From: Sphingobium sp. JS3065
Lineage (GTDB): Bacteria; Pseudomonadota; Alphaproteobacteria; Sphingomonadales; Sphingomonadaceae
Direction of reading: 5' to 3'
Assembly: GCF_026427355.1 (NCBI RefSeq)
Contig: NZ_CP102664.1
Span: forward strand, 62,001-126,000
DNA: 64,000 nt
Positions 39,797 through 47,413 of this stretch are shown here, one piece after another. Each line of letters opens with the position of its first letter. Within the stretch, counting starts at the first letter, position 1. Position numbers and translations under genes: made by a program. The notes beneath the pieces are model-generated. The model was given only the letters and a program-made list of their open reading frames with translations. It did not search any database and was not told where the DNA came from.

Positions 39797-40656
39797 ACCA
39801 TGTCCTGTCCTTGAAGATCGGTCCGGCGACCTTCCGCATCGGATCGGCCTGGCGCCGGCCGGTCGAGGCGCTGAACGTGCTTTATGCCGATTATCCCAGG
39901 CCTTCGGGCGAGGTTGCGGATTTCACCGTGCGGCTGGAGCCGGCGGGGCTTTTGCGGCGCTGGCTGCGCCCCTCCATCTTCATCACAGGCGACCATGGGC
40001 TGGCCGACGCCGCGCCGATGAGCCTCTCCCACGGCCTGCTGGCGGCGGAAATGGGCATGAACCTGCAAATGGCGCTCGGCTGGCGTCGGCATCTGCTGCT
40101 GCATGCCTCCAGCGTGGAGAAGGACGGGCGGGCGCTGGTGATGACGGGCGAGTCCGGTTCCGGCAAGTCGACCCTGGCCGCGCAACTGGGTGAGCGGGGA
40201 TGGCGGCTGATGGGCGACGAATTCGCGCTGCTGGACCTGGAGACGGGTGCGGTCTTCCCCTTTCCGCGCCTGGTTTCGCTGAAGAATGGCGCCATCGACG
40301 TGCTGGCGGCGGAGGCGCCGCCGTCGCGCATGGGACCGCTGCTCGCCGGGACGGCCAAGGGGGACATCCGCCACCTCGTTCCGAACGGCGACGCGATCGG
40401 GCGCATGGGGGAGGGGGCCATGCCCGCGCTGCTGCTATTCCCGCGTTTTGGCCATGAGGCGGATGTCCGGCCCGTGGGGCAGGGAGAGGTCTTCATGCGG
40501 CTGACCCAGGCGTCGACCAACTATGTCGCCCTGGGGGAACCGGGCTTTGCCGCCCTGACCCGCTTCGTCCGGAATATACCGGCGCGGGCCATCGATTTCC
40601 CATCGGGGGACGCAGCCATCGCCCTGGTCGAGCGGTTATGGAAGGAACTGGCATGA
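39793..40656 (+). CDS. HprK-related kinase A
   Basis: A 287-residue homologue of HPr serine kinase without the usual N-terminal domain arrangement. The P-loop is GESGSGKS (119-126), preceded by HLLLHASSVEKDGRALVMTG, with GWRLMGDEFALLDLETG as Walker B-like segment, all matching the HprK-type kinase fold. No HPr or PTS gene is present, so it probably phosphorylates another target, as proposed for HprK-like kinases in lasso-peptide clusters. I set the start at the GTG at 39793, which overlaps the preceding stop (GTGA); the residues before it are unlike the family. Confidence 0.88.
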   Translation: MNHVLSLKIGPATFRIGSAWRRPVEALNVLYADYPRPSGEVADFTVRLEPAGLLRRWLRPSIFITGDHGLADAAPMSLSHGLLAAEMGMNLQMALGWRRHLLLHASSVEKDGRALVMTGESGSGKSTLAAQLGERGWRLMGDEFALLDLETGAVFPFPRLVSLKNGAIDVLAAEAPPSRMGPLLAGTAKGDIRHLVPNGDAIGRMGEGAMPALLLFPRFGHEADVRPVGQGEVFMRLTQASTNYVALGEPGFAALTRFVRNIPARAIDFPSGDAAIALVERLWKELA

Positions 40657-41642
40657 ACGCCCGGCTGCTCGTGCAGGCCCTTCGCGATCCTTATAGCGTG
40701 GCGGCGCTGGACAAGCGCGGCTGGAACAGCCTGATCGCCATGGCGCGGGCGGAGCGGTTGATCGGCACGCTCGCCCTGCGGATCAGGGAAAGGCCAATGC
40801 CCCGCGCGGTGCGCCCGATCCTGAACGATGCGCGGCTGGACGCGGAACGGGAAGCGCGGCAGGCGCTGTGGGAAGCGGATCGCGCCGCCGAAGCGCTGGC
40901 GGGCCTGGCTGTGCCGGTCATATTGCTCAAGGGCACGGCCTATGCGGCGGCGGGATTGCGGGCCGGGCAGGGGCGCTTCATCGGGGATCTCGACATATTG
41001 GTGCCCCGCGAGGCGATGGAGCAGGTCGAACATGCCCTGCTTCGCGCAGGTTGGGAGTGGGTGAAGGAAGACCCCTATGACGATGCCTATTACCGGCAAT
41101 GGATGCATGAACTGCCGCCGATGATCCATGCCGGGCGGGACCGGATGATCGACGTGCATCATACCGTCCTGCCCCTGACGGCGCGGCAGAGGCCCGACGC
41201 GGCGGCGATGATCGCGGACGCGGTTCCCATCACCAATGAGTTATATATGCTCTCCCCGGAGGACAGAATTTGTCATGCGGCGGCGCATTTGCTGGCGGAC
41301 GGCGACCTGGCGGGCGGGCTGCGCAATCTGTGGGACATATATTGCCTGCTCGACGGGGTGGATGCCGCCGCGCTGGATGATCGGGCTGCGCGGCATGGCC
41401 TTGGTCCCCATGTGCGGCAGGCAAGGCGGCTGGCGGCGGCGCTTTACGGCGCGGGTGCGCGCTTGACGGCATGGGACCGGGTCGTCGCCGCCCGGCTGCT
41501 GGCGCGGGACGGATGGGGCAGGGAACGGCGCAAGCTGCTCCGCTTCGCCTTTTACCTACGCTCGCACTGGCTGCGAATGCCGCCCGCCATGCTGGCGCGG
41601 CATTTGTTCGCCAAATGGCGCAAGGGGCACCGGCCCGCTTGA
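40653..41642 (+). CDS. NTP_transf_5-type nucleotidyltransferase
   Basis: A 329-residue protein of the nucleotidyltransferase family PF14907. Key segments: VILLKGTAYAAAGLRAGQG, the catalytic RFIGDLDILVP with Asp112 and Asp114, and a later IDVHHTVLP. PF14907 proteins occur in peptide-tailoring and surface-polymer loci. The ATG at 40653 overlaps the HprK-like stop (ATGA). The C-terminus is basic (RHLFAKWRKGHR). It is the last gene of the four-gene cassette; an inverted repeat follows at 41689. Confidence 0.86.
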   Translation: MNARLLVQALRDPYSVAALDKRGWNSLIAMARAERLIGTLALRIRERPMPRAVRPILNDARLDAEREARQALWEADRAAEALAGLAVPVILLKGTAYAAAGLRAGQGRFIGDLDILVPREAMEQVEHALLRAGWEWVKEDPYDDAYYRQWMHELPPMIHAGRDRMIDVHHTVLPLTARQRPDAAAMIADAVPITNELYMLSPEDRICHAAAHLLADGDLAGGLRNLWDIYCLLDGVDAAALDDRAARHGLGPHVRQARRLAAALYGAGARLTAWDRVVAARLLARDGWGRERRKLLRFAFYLRSHWLRMPPAMLARHLFAKWRKGHRPA

Positions 41643-41688
41643 TCGGTTCGGATCGCCGTGTCGGTTATTGGCCAGTTGCTGACGTTAG

Positions 41689-41730
41689 ATTTCCGTTCGC
41701 CCTGAGCGAAGTCGAAGGGCGAACGGAAAT
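41689..41730. repeat. Inverted repeat ATTTCCGTTCGCCCT...AGGGCGAACGGAAAT
   Basis: Two perfect 15-base arms (41689-41703, 41716-41730) flank a 12-base core GAGCGAAGTCGA. The same 28-base string TTCCGTTCGCCCTGAGCGAA + GTCGAAGG recurs at 61696-61723, so this is a dispersed repeat. It lies between the convergent nucleotidyltransferase and M20 genes and may end transcription. Confidence 0.85.
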
Positions 41731-41780
41731 TGAACGTCCGCCTTCCACCCCTTTCCCCCGTTCCGAATCCCTGCCTCCCC

Positions 41781-43151
41781 TCAATCCCGCTTCAATATGT
41801 TCATCGCCAGCACCGTCATGGCTTCGCTCGCCGTGGCGATGACCTTGTCGGCCTCAGGCGCCCAAAAGGGACTATGCAGCGACGGCAGGCTGATCTCGCC
41901 CTTCGCCGCCTTCGCCATCTGCTCCGCAGGCACGCCGCCCACCCAGAAGATGAAGCTCTCGATATTCTTGTCCGCCCGATAATAGCGGCCAAAATCCTCG
42001 CCCGCCATGGATGGCTTGGTTTCGCCGACCGTGCCGACGGGGAAATGCGCCTTCAGCACATCCGCCATCCGGTTGGCGAAGGCGGGCGGATTGTAGGTGG
42101 AGGGCGTGAATTCGTCCTTCACCGAAACCACCGGCATTCTGTCTTCGGCAATCCCGGCGGCCATGGCTTCGCCCCTGGCGATGCGCTCTATGCCCCGGAT
42201 CAGCCTTTCCCGCGTTTCGTCCGAATAGCTGCGCACGGTCAGCAGCAGCTTCGCATCGTCGGGGATCACATTATGCTTGGTCCCGCCCATGAAGCTGCCC
42301 ACCGTCACCACGGCGGGATCGAACGGATCCTGTTCCCGGCTGACCAGCGTCTGCAGCGCCGTCACGATCCGCGCCCCCAGCACGATCGGGTCGCGGGTCG
42401 TCTGCGGATAGGCGCCATGGCCGCCCGTGCCCCGCACCAGCAGGTCGACGCTGTCCACATTGGCGAGCGCGAAGCCGGGCGTATAGCCGATCTTCCCCGC
42501 CTCCAGATTGGCCGCGTCGTGGAAAGCGATGGCGTGGGTCGGGCGCGGGAAGCGGGTATAAAGCCCGTCCTCCAGCATCAGCCGCGCGCCGCGCCCCACT
42601 TCCTCGGCGGGCTGCAGGATCATGACCAGCGTGCCCTTCCATCTGTCCTTCATCGACGAAAGCAGCCGCGCCGTTTCGATGAAGGCGGTCATATGGGTGT
42701 CATGGCCGCAGGCGTGCATGACGCCGGTCTCGGCGCCGTCGGGGGTCTTCGCCCTGACCCTGGAGGCGAATTCCAGTCCGGTCTGTTCTGTGACGGGCAG
42801 GCCGTCCATGTCGGCGCGGATCAGCAGCACCGGGCCGGACCCGTTCTTCAACACCGCGACGACCCCTGTGCCGCCGACCTTCTCAGTGACGTCGAACTTC
42901 ATGGCTTTCAGGCGGCGGGCGAGTTTCGCGGCGGTGGAGCTTTCCTGCTCCGACAGTTCGGGATTGGCATGCAGGTCGCGGTAGAGCGCCATCAACCCCT
43001 CCATGTCATTGGCGATGGTCGTCGCGATGACGTTGGCCGGCGGGGCGGCGGCGACGGGCGTTGCCGCATCGGTCTGCGCATGATTGGTCTGCGCATCGGC
43101 GATGGACGTAAGGCTGGCGGCAGCCATGATGGCCGTCAACGCATGACGCAT
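41781..43151 (-). CDS. Secreted M20 family metallopeptidase/amidohydrolase
   Basis: A 456-residue protein with a signal peptide (MRHALTAIMAAASLTSIADA) and the M20D amidohydrolase domain: RADMDGLPVTEQTGLEF, the metal site MHACGHDTHMTAF, LQPAEEVGRGARLML and SMAGEDFGRYY. M20D enzymes remove acyl groups from amino acids or peptides (AbgB, hippurate hydrolase types). Export to the periplasm is unusual for this family but seen in sphingomonads. The ATG at 43151 follows GGGAGATC; an upstream ATG at 43202 would spoil the signal peptide. Confidence 0.93.
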   Translation of the reverse strand: MRHALTAIMAAASLTSIADAQTNHAQTDAATPVAAAPPANVIATTIANDMEGLMALYRDLHANPELSEQESSTAAKLARRLKAMKFDVTEKVGGTGVVAVLKNGSGPVLLIRADMDGLPVTEQTGLEFASRVRAKTPDGAETGVMHACGHDTHMTAFIETARLLSSMKDRWKGTLVMILQPAEEVGRGARLMLEDGLYTRFPRPTHAIAFHDAANLEAGKIGYTPGFALANVDSVDLLVRGTGGHGAYPQTTRDPIVLGARIVTALQTLVSREQDPFDPAVVTVGSFMGGTKHNVIPDDAKLLLTVRSYSDETRERLIRGIERIARGEAMAAGIAEDRMPVVSVKDEFTPSTYNPPAFANRMADVLKAHFPVGTVGETKPSMAGEDFGRYYRADKNIESFIFWVGGVPAEQMAKAAKGEISLPSLHSPFWAPEADKVIATASEAMTVLAMNILKRD

Positions 43152-43215
43152 TCGATGGATCTCCCTGATGGAAGCAGGGATCATAGGCGGATTTCTCCCC
43201 ACTTTTAAGAGGCTT

Positions 43216-43255
43216 TGGGGAAAAGCAAAGCGCCCGCCATCGCTGACGGGCGCCC
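43216..43255 (-). terminator. Terminator of the outer-membrane barrel gene
   Basis: On the minus strand GCGCCCG and CGGGCGC (43230-43236 with 43247-43253) form a 7-bp stem followed by TTTGCTTTTCC. It starts 24 bases after the stop of the barrel gene. Confidence 0.7.
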
Positions 43256-43276
43256 TGCCGATGCCATGGGTGGGGA

Positions 43277-43831
43277 TCAGAAGTGGAAGATCACGCCAGC
43301 CGTCGGCCGGAAGCTGTCGAAATCATAGGTTTCGGTCTGGAAGCGCAGGCGGATGCCGCTATTGCCGGTGATGCCGCCCAGGCCGATGTCCTTCGGGCCT
43401 ACCTCGACGCCCAGGCCGTACATCCAGTCCTTGCGGTCGGGCCAGGCGCCCTTGCCGTTGACCCACTGATAACCGGCGGAGGCGAAGAGCATGCCGCTTT
43501 CCCCGGCACGCGCGCCGAAGCGGCCCTTGACGCCATATTCCCAGTCGATGTCGCTAAAGCCCTTGGTCGCGTTGCCCTCGACACCGACGAAGACAGGGCC
43601 GAGCGGCACGTTGACACCCGCGACGCCGCTGATGATGGCGCCGTTCATGATGGTTTCGCCGGGCACGCTGCCGAATTCGGTGCCGCGGTCGAACGTATGA
43701 TAGCCGCCCAGAATGCCGACATAAGGTTCGACCCCGAACGCTTTGGTGCCGTCAGGCGCCGTATCGTCCTGCGCCGATGCGACGGAAGGCAGGGCCGCAA
43801 CAAGTGCGGCCGCGAAAAGATATTTCTTCAT
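43277..43831 (-). CDS. Small outer-membrane beta-barrel (opacity-like) protein
   Basis: A 184-residue protein with a cleavable signal (MKKYLFAAALVAALPSVASA, cleavage before QDD) and an alternating strand pattern ending in aromatic GVIFHF, typical of an eight-stranded outer-membrane barrel related to opacity proteins. The repeated VGVEGNATKGFSDIDWEYGV/ GYQWVNGKGAWPDRKDWMYG strands lack enzyme motifs. The function is unknown; structural or adhesion roles are typical. A promoter is expected in the 148-base gap upstream. Confidence 0.82.
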   Translation of the reverse strand: MKKYLFAAALVAALPSVASAQDDTAPDGTKAFGVEPYVGILGGYHTFDRGTEFGSVPGETIMNGAIISGVAGVNVPLGPVFVGVEGNATKGFSDIDWEYGVKGRFGARAGESGMLFASAGYQWVNGKGAWPDRKDWMYGLGVEVGPKDIGLGGITGNSGIRLRFQTETYDFDSFRPTAGVIFHF

Positions 43832-43979
43832 GAGGGAGTCCCTTTCCAGTTTTGCCTATTGGCTTGTCGAAGGGCATAACCTGCGCGGCTTGCGTCAGGT
43901 TTCCTCAATAAAAACAAATCCTTCTACTGTTCCTTATATGCCACAACCCATGTTAAGGACCGGCCCGGTCGCGAAGCGG

Positions 43980-44771
43980 CTATTGCGCCGTCCAGCCCCC
44001 GTCGATGCTCATGTTCGCGCCAGTGATGTTGGCGGCGGCATCGCTGCATAGATAAAGCGCCATCGACGCTACCTGCTCCACCGTCACGAACTGCTTGGTC
44101 GGCTGCCCCGCGAGCAGCACGTCGTTCATCACCTGCTCCCGCGTCATGCCGCGCGCCTTCATCGTGTCGGGAATCTGGTTCTCCACCAGCGGCGTCCAGA
44201 CATAGCCCGGCGAAATGCAGTTCGCCGTCACACCGAAGGTCGCCAGCTCCAGCGCCAGCGTCTTGGTAAGGCCCGCCAGCCCGTGCTTCGCCGTCACATA
44301 GGCGCTCTTGAACGGGGAGGCGGTCAGCGAATGCGCCGAAGCCGTCTGGATGATCCGCCCCCACTTCTTCTCCTTCATATAAGGAATGGCGAGGCGGGAT
44401 GTGTGGAAGGCGCTATTGAGGTTCAGCGCGATGATGAGGTTCCATTTGTCGACCGGAAATTCCTCGACCGGGGCGACATGCTGCATCCCGGCATTGTTGA
44501 TGAGGATGTCGACGCCGGCGAACGCATCGGCGGCTTCCCGCATCATCGCCTCGATCTGGTCGGTCTTGGTCAGGTCATGCCCGCTATAAAGCGCCTTCGC
44601 CCCGCTCAGCGCCTCCAGCCCGGCCCGCTCCTTCTCGATCGCGTCCGCGTCGCCAAAGCCGTTGATCACGACATTCGCGCCTTCCCCGGCCAGCGCCTTG
44701 GCATAGGCAAGGCCGATGCCGGAGGTCGACCCGGTGATGAGCGCGGTCTTGCCAGAGAGGGTCTTGCTCAT
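43980..44771 (-). CDS. 3-hydroxybutyrate dehydrogenase
   Basis: A 263-residue short-chain dehydrogenase that oxidises (R)-3-hydroxybutyrate to acetoacetate, the entry of poly-hydroxybutyrate breakdown into central metabolism. NAD site TGSTSGIGLAYAKAL, NNAG, catalytic Ser in TASAHSLTASPFK and YVTAKHG, and the 3HBDH-type YVWTPLVENQIPDTMKARG (substrate loop, Gln) are present. It starts at 44771, overlapping the patatin stop (ATGA). Pairing with a patatin-like lipase is a recurrent alphaproteobacterial arrangement. Confidence 0.94.
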   Translation of the reverse strand: MSKTLSGKTALITGSTSGIGLAYAKALAGEGANVVINGFGDADAIEKERAGLEALSGAKALYSGHDLTKTDQIEAMMREAADAFAGVDILINNAGMQHVAPVEEFPVDKWNLIIALNLNSAFHTSRLAIPYMKEKKWGRIIQTASAHSLTASPFKSAYVTAKHGLAGLTKTLALELATFGVTANCISPGYVWTPLVENQIPDTMKARGMTREQVMNDVLLAGQPTKQFVTVEQVASMALYLCSDAAANITGANMSIDGGWTAQ

Positions 44772-45946
44772 GCCTGCTTCTCCTTGAGATGGTCGGGTGC
44801 GTCGAGGTCGAAGGTGGAGCTTTTGCCGTTGACGATGTTGCGGGCGATCAGGTCGCCCTTGTGCATCACTTCCTCCACCGCATCGCGGCCCTGCGACCAA
44901 TGGTCCAGCATGGTGGAGCGGGAAAATTCGAAGTCGCGCGCCCCGCTTTCCCAGGCGCGGCTGCGGTAGATCAGGTGAACGATATTGACAGACCCCATGT
45001 CCAGAAACTGGCGCAGCCTTTGCGCATCGGCATCGTCCTGCAATTCGGGGGGCAGCTTGTCCAACAGGGCGCGGATCGCCTTATGCTCCTTGCGCAGCCG
45101 CAGATACTGGTCCGTCACCTGGCGGGTGCGGCTGGAATATTGAATGTCCTTGGTGCGGGAATAGACGTCGGTCATCTGCCGGGGCATCGGCCCTTCGGCG
45201 GGGAAGAGGTCGACCTGGAACACCAGCATATCCTCGCTTTGATGGTCCAGCACATGGGCGAGCGGGGTGTTGGACACGATGCCCCCGTCCCAATACCAGC
45301 GCCCGTCAATCTCCACAGGCGGCAGGCCGGGGGGCAGGGCGCCCGACGCCATGATATGCCGCGCGTCGATCCGGGTGTTGCCGCCGGGGCCGCGCGTGTC
45401 CCAATAGGCGAAATTGCCGCTTTCCACGTCCACCGCGCCCACCGACAGCCGCACCGGCCCGTCGTTCAGCAGATTCCAGTCGATGCAGGCGTCCAGCGTC
45501 TCCTTCAACGGTGCGCTGTCGTAGAAGCTGATCGCGCCCGGCGTCCCTTCGGGCATCAGCGGCGCGGGCCACAAGCGCGGGCGGAACATGCCCGGCACGC
45601 CGAAGGTCGCGACCGTGCCCGCCGCCATCAGATGGGCGGCTTCGCGGATATGGTCGATTTCGGGCAGCACGACATTGGGCATGCCGCCCGACACGGTCAG
45701 CCAGAATTTCTTCAGCCGGGCAAGGCGCTTGTGCGGGGGATTGCCCGCGATGATGGCGGCATTGACCGCACCGATCGAAATCCCCGCGACCCAGCTTATG
45801 TCGACCCCCAACTCATCGAGTCGCTGATAGACCCCCGCCTGGAAGGAACCCAGCGCGCCGCCGCCCTGCAGCAACAGCGCGACTTCGCGGGGGAGGGGCA
45901 GCGGCATGTTGGCGCGGTGGCGCGGCTGGGGTTCGGTATCGGCCAT
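44768..45946 (-). CDS. Patatin-like phospholipase (DUF3734 C-terminus)
   Basis: A 392-residue patatin hydrolase. The oxyanion LLQGGGALGSFQAGVY, nucleophile GISIGAVN (Ser) and catalytic Asp in WDGGIVSN are all there, followed by a conserved C-terminal DUF3734-like domain (SRTRQVTDQYLRLRKEHKAI ... HLIYRSRAWE). Such enzymes attack lipids or polyhydroxyalkanoate granules. The start at 45946 (MADTEPQPR) is preferred to longer ATGs at 45979 and 46027. Operonic with 3-hydroxybutyrate dehydrogenase, suggesting PHB or lipid mobilisation. Confidence 0.92.
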   Translation of the reverse strand: MADTEPQPRHRANMPLPLPREVALLLQGGGALGSFQAGVYQRLDELGVDISWVAGISIGAVNAAIIAGNPPHKRLARLKKFWLTVSGGMPNVVLPEIDHIREAAHLMAAGTVATFGVPGMFRPRLWPAPLMPEGTPGAISFYDSAPLKETLDACIDWNLLNDGPVRLSVGAVDVESGNFAYWDTRGPGGNTRIDARHIMASGALPPGLPPVEIDGRWYWDGGIVSNTPLAHVLDHQSEDMLVFQVDLFPAEGPMPRQMTDVYSRTKDIQYSSRTRQVTDQYLRLRKEHKAIRALLDKLPPELQDDADAQRLRQFLDMGSVNIVHLIYRSRAWESGARDFEFSRSTMLDHWSQGRDAVEEVMHKGDLIARNIVNGKSSTFDLDAPDHLKEKQA

Positions 45947-46072
45947 GTCGCAGTGCAATATAGAGTTCTCCCGCGGCATTCCAACTGAATGTGGCGTTAC
46001 AATCTGTTCATCGGGAACCGTTCCCACAGGCAGCCGAATGGATTAGGCAAGGCAGGGAAAGAGAGGAACGAA

Positions 46073-46948
46073 ATGCGGCTCGACGACGAACGGGAAAGCA
46101 CGAATTTCGAGGTTCAGGACGGCCGGGGCGGTGGCCTGGGCGGCGGACTCGGCGGTGGTCTGGGCCTGTTGCTGCCGCTGATCGGCAGTCGTTTCGGTTG
46201 CGGCGGGATCGTCGTGGTGCTGATCGTCCTGGCGGTGATGGGCGTCAATCCCCTGAGCCTGATGAGCGGCGGCGGCGGCCAGATGCCCCAGGGCGGGGAG
46301 GTGAGTCGCGACGCGGCGAAGCTGACCGACATCCAGCACTGGTCGCTGAAGGTGCTGGGGTCGACCGAGCGCGTCTGGGGGCAGGCCTTTCAGGAGGCGG
46401 GCCGGCAATATCAGCCGACGGTCCTGTCCTTCTATTCGCAGAGCGGCTCGTCGGGCTGCGGCGCGGCGCAGAGCGCGATGGGGCCGTTCTACTGCCCCAA
46501 TGACCGGAAGGTCTATCTCGACACGGATTTCTTCACCGAACTGCAGCAGCGCTTCGGCGCGCCGGGCGACTTTGCCAATGCCTATGTGATCGCGCATGAG
46601 GTGGGCCATCATGTGCAGGATCTGGAAGGCACTTTGGGTCAGGTGAACCAGCGCCAGCGCACCGTCAGCGAGGAACAGGGCAATGCCCTGCAAGTCCGCG
46701 TCGAATTGCAGGCGGATTGCTATGCGGGCGTGTGGGCCAAGCGCACGGGCCTGATGGAGCCGGGCGATCTGGAAGAAGGAATGAAGGCCGCGCAGGCGAT
46801 CGGCGACGACACGCTGCAAAAGGCGGCCGGGCGGCGGCCCGTGCCGGAAAGCTTCACCCACGGCTCCAGCGAACAGCGGATGATCTGGCTGCGCAAGGGG
46901 CTGGACAGCGGCGATCCCGCCCAATGCGACACGTTCAAGGGGGCGTGA
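46073..46948 (+). CDS. YpfJ-type neutral zinc metallopeptidase
   Basis: A 291-residue membrane-anchored protein. A Gly-rich linker (VQDGRGGGLGGGLGGGLGLL) and one transmembrane helix (about 44-57) precede an extracytoplasmic domain with HEVGHHVQDLEG (HExxHH zinc site) and ELQADCYAGVWA, the family third ligand. The family (PF04228) is widespread but functionally uncharacterised. The ATG at 46073 follows GAGAGGAACGAA. It is divergent from the patatin gene. Confidence 0.93.
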   Translation: MRLDDERESTNFEVQDGRGGGLGGGLGGGLGLLLPLIGSRFGCGGIVVVLIVLAVMGVNPLSLMSGGGGQMPQGGEVSRDAAKLTDIQHWSLKVLGSTERVWGQAFQEAGRQYQPTVLSFYSQSGSSGCGAAQSAMGPFYCPNDRKVYLDTDFFTELQQRFGAPGDFANAYVIAHEVGHHVQDLEGTLGQVNQRQRTVSEEQGNALQVRVELQADCYAGVWAKRTGLMEPGDLEEGMKAAQAIGDDTLQKAAGRRPVPESFTHGSSEQRMIWLRKGLDSGDPAQCDTFKGA

Positions 46949-46985
46949 ATTAATCCGCTGTGAAGCGCAATTCTACCTCCCTAAA

Positions 46986-47103
46986 AATCCTCCCCATCAA
47001 AGATGGGGAGGGGGACCGCCGCTGAAAGCGGTGGTGGACGGGAAAATACGCAGGTCGTGCCCCTTCCCCTCAACCAGCCTTCGCATGGTTCCCCTCCCCA
47101 CGC
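46986..47103. repeat. GC-rich repeat cluster
   Basis: CTCCCCATCAAAGATGGGGAG and CCACC/GGTGG palindromes around CCGCCGCTGAAAGCGGTGG form several nested hairpins, with a distal GGTTCCCCTCCCCACG. The style is that of dispersed sphingomonad repeats. It separates the metallopeptidase from the NepR-like gene. Confidence 0.7.
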
Positions 47104-47136
47104 CTCGCGCAAGGAGGATCAAATTACCTCAAAAAC

Positions 47137-47328
47137 CTAATGCCGATCCAGCTTCGCCAGCAAATCCAGCATATCCTCCGGCACCGAATCCCGTCCGGCG
47201 CGGAAGGTGGAACGCAGCGCATTGCCGATGCCCTCATGGGGCTGCGGCACGCCGATATCCAGGACGCGGCGGATCGCGCCATCCTGGATCCGGGCCGATC
47301 GGCCAAAGGGTTTGCGTTGCATTTCCAT
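47137..47328 (-). CDS. NepR-like anti-sigma factor (putative)
   Basis: A 63-residue protein read from the ATG at 47328 (MEMQRKPFG). The core EGIGNALRSTFRAGRDSVPE followed by DMLDLLAKLDRH matches the two-helix NepR consensus (IGxxLRxxY...VPxxxLDLLxKLD) of the alphaproteobacterial general stress response, where NepR sequesters sigma EcfG until PhyR-P titrates it. No phyR or ecfG is nearby, so it may be a second, orphan NepR. It is divergent from glnE with an 85-base gap. The match is by eye; a chance resemblance is possible for such a short protein. Confidence 0.6.
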   Translation of the reverse strand: MEMQRKPFGRSARIQDGAIRRVLDIGVPQPHEGIGNALRSTFRAGRDSVPEDMLDLLAKLDRH

Positions 47329-47413
47329 GTCCAATTAACTGTCGGGACGCGGAAAAGTTTCTGGCATTCATCGCAAACCCGCACGATATCGGCTCCATTA
47401 TGGGAGAATTGAG

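Noticed and set aside
42622..42984. Open frame on the plus strand within the M20 peptidase gene
   Set aside because: No ribosome site, no homology by eye, and it is the antisense of conserved metal-site residues.
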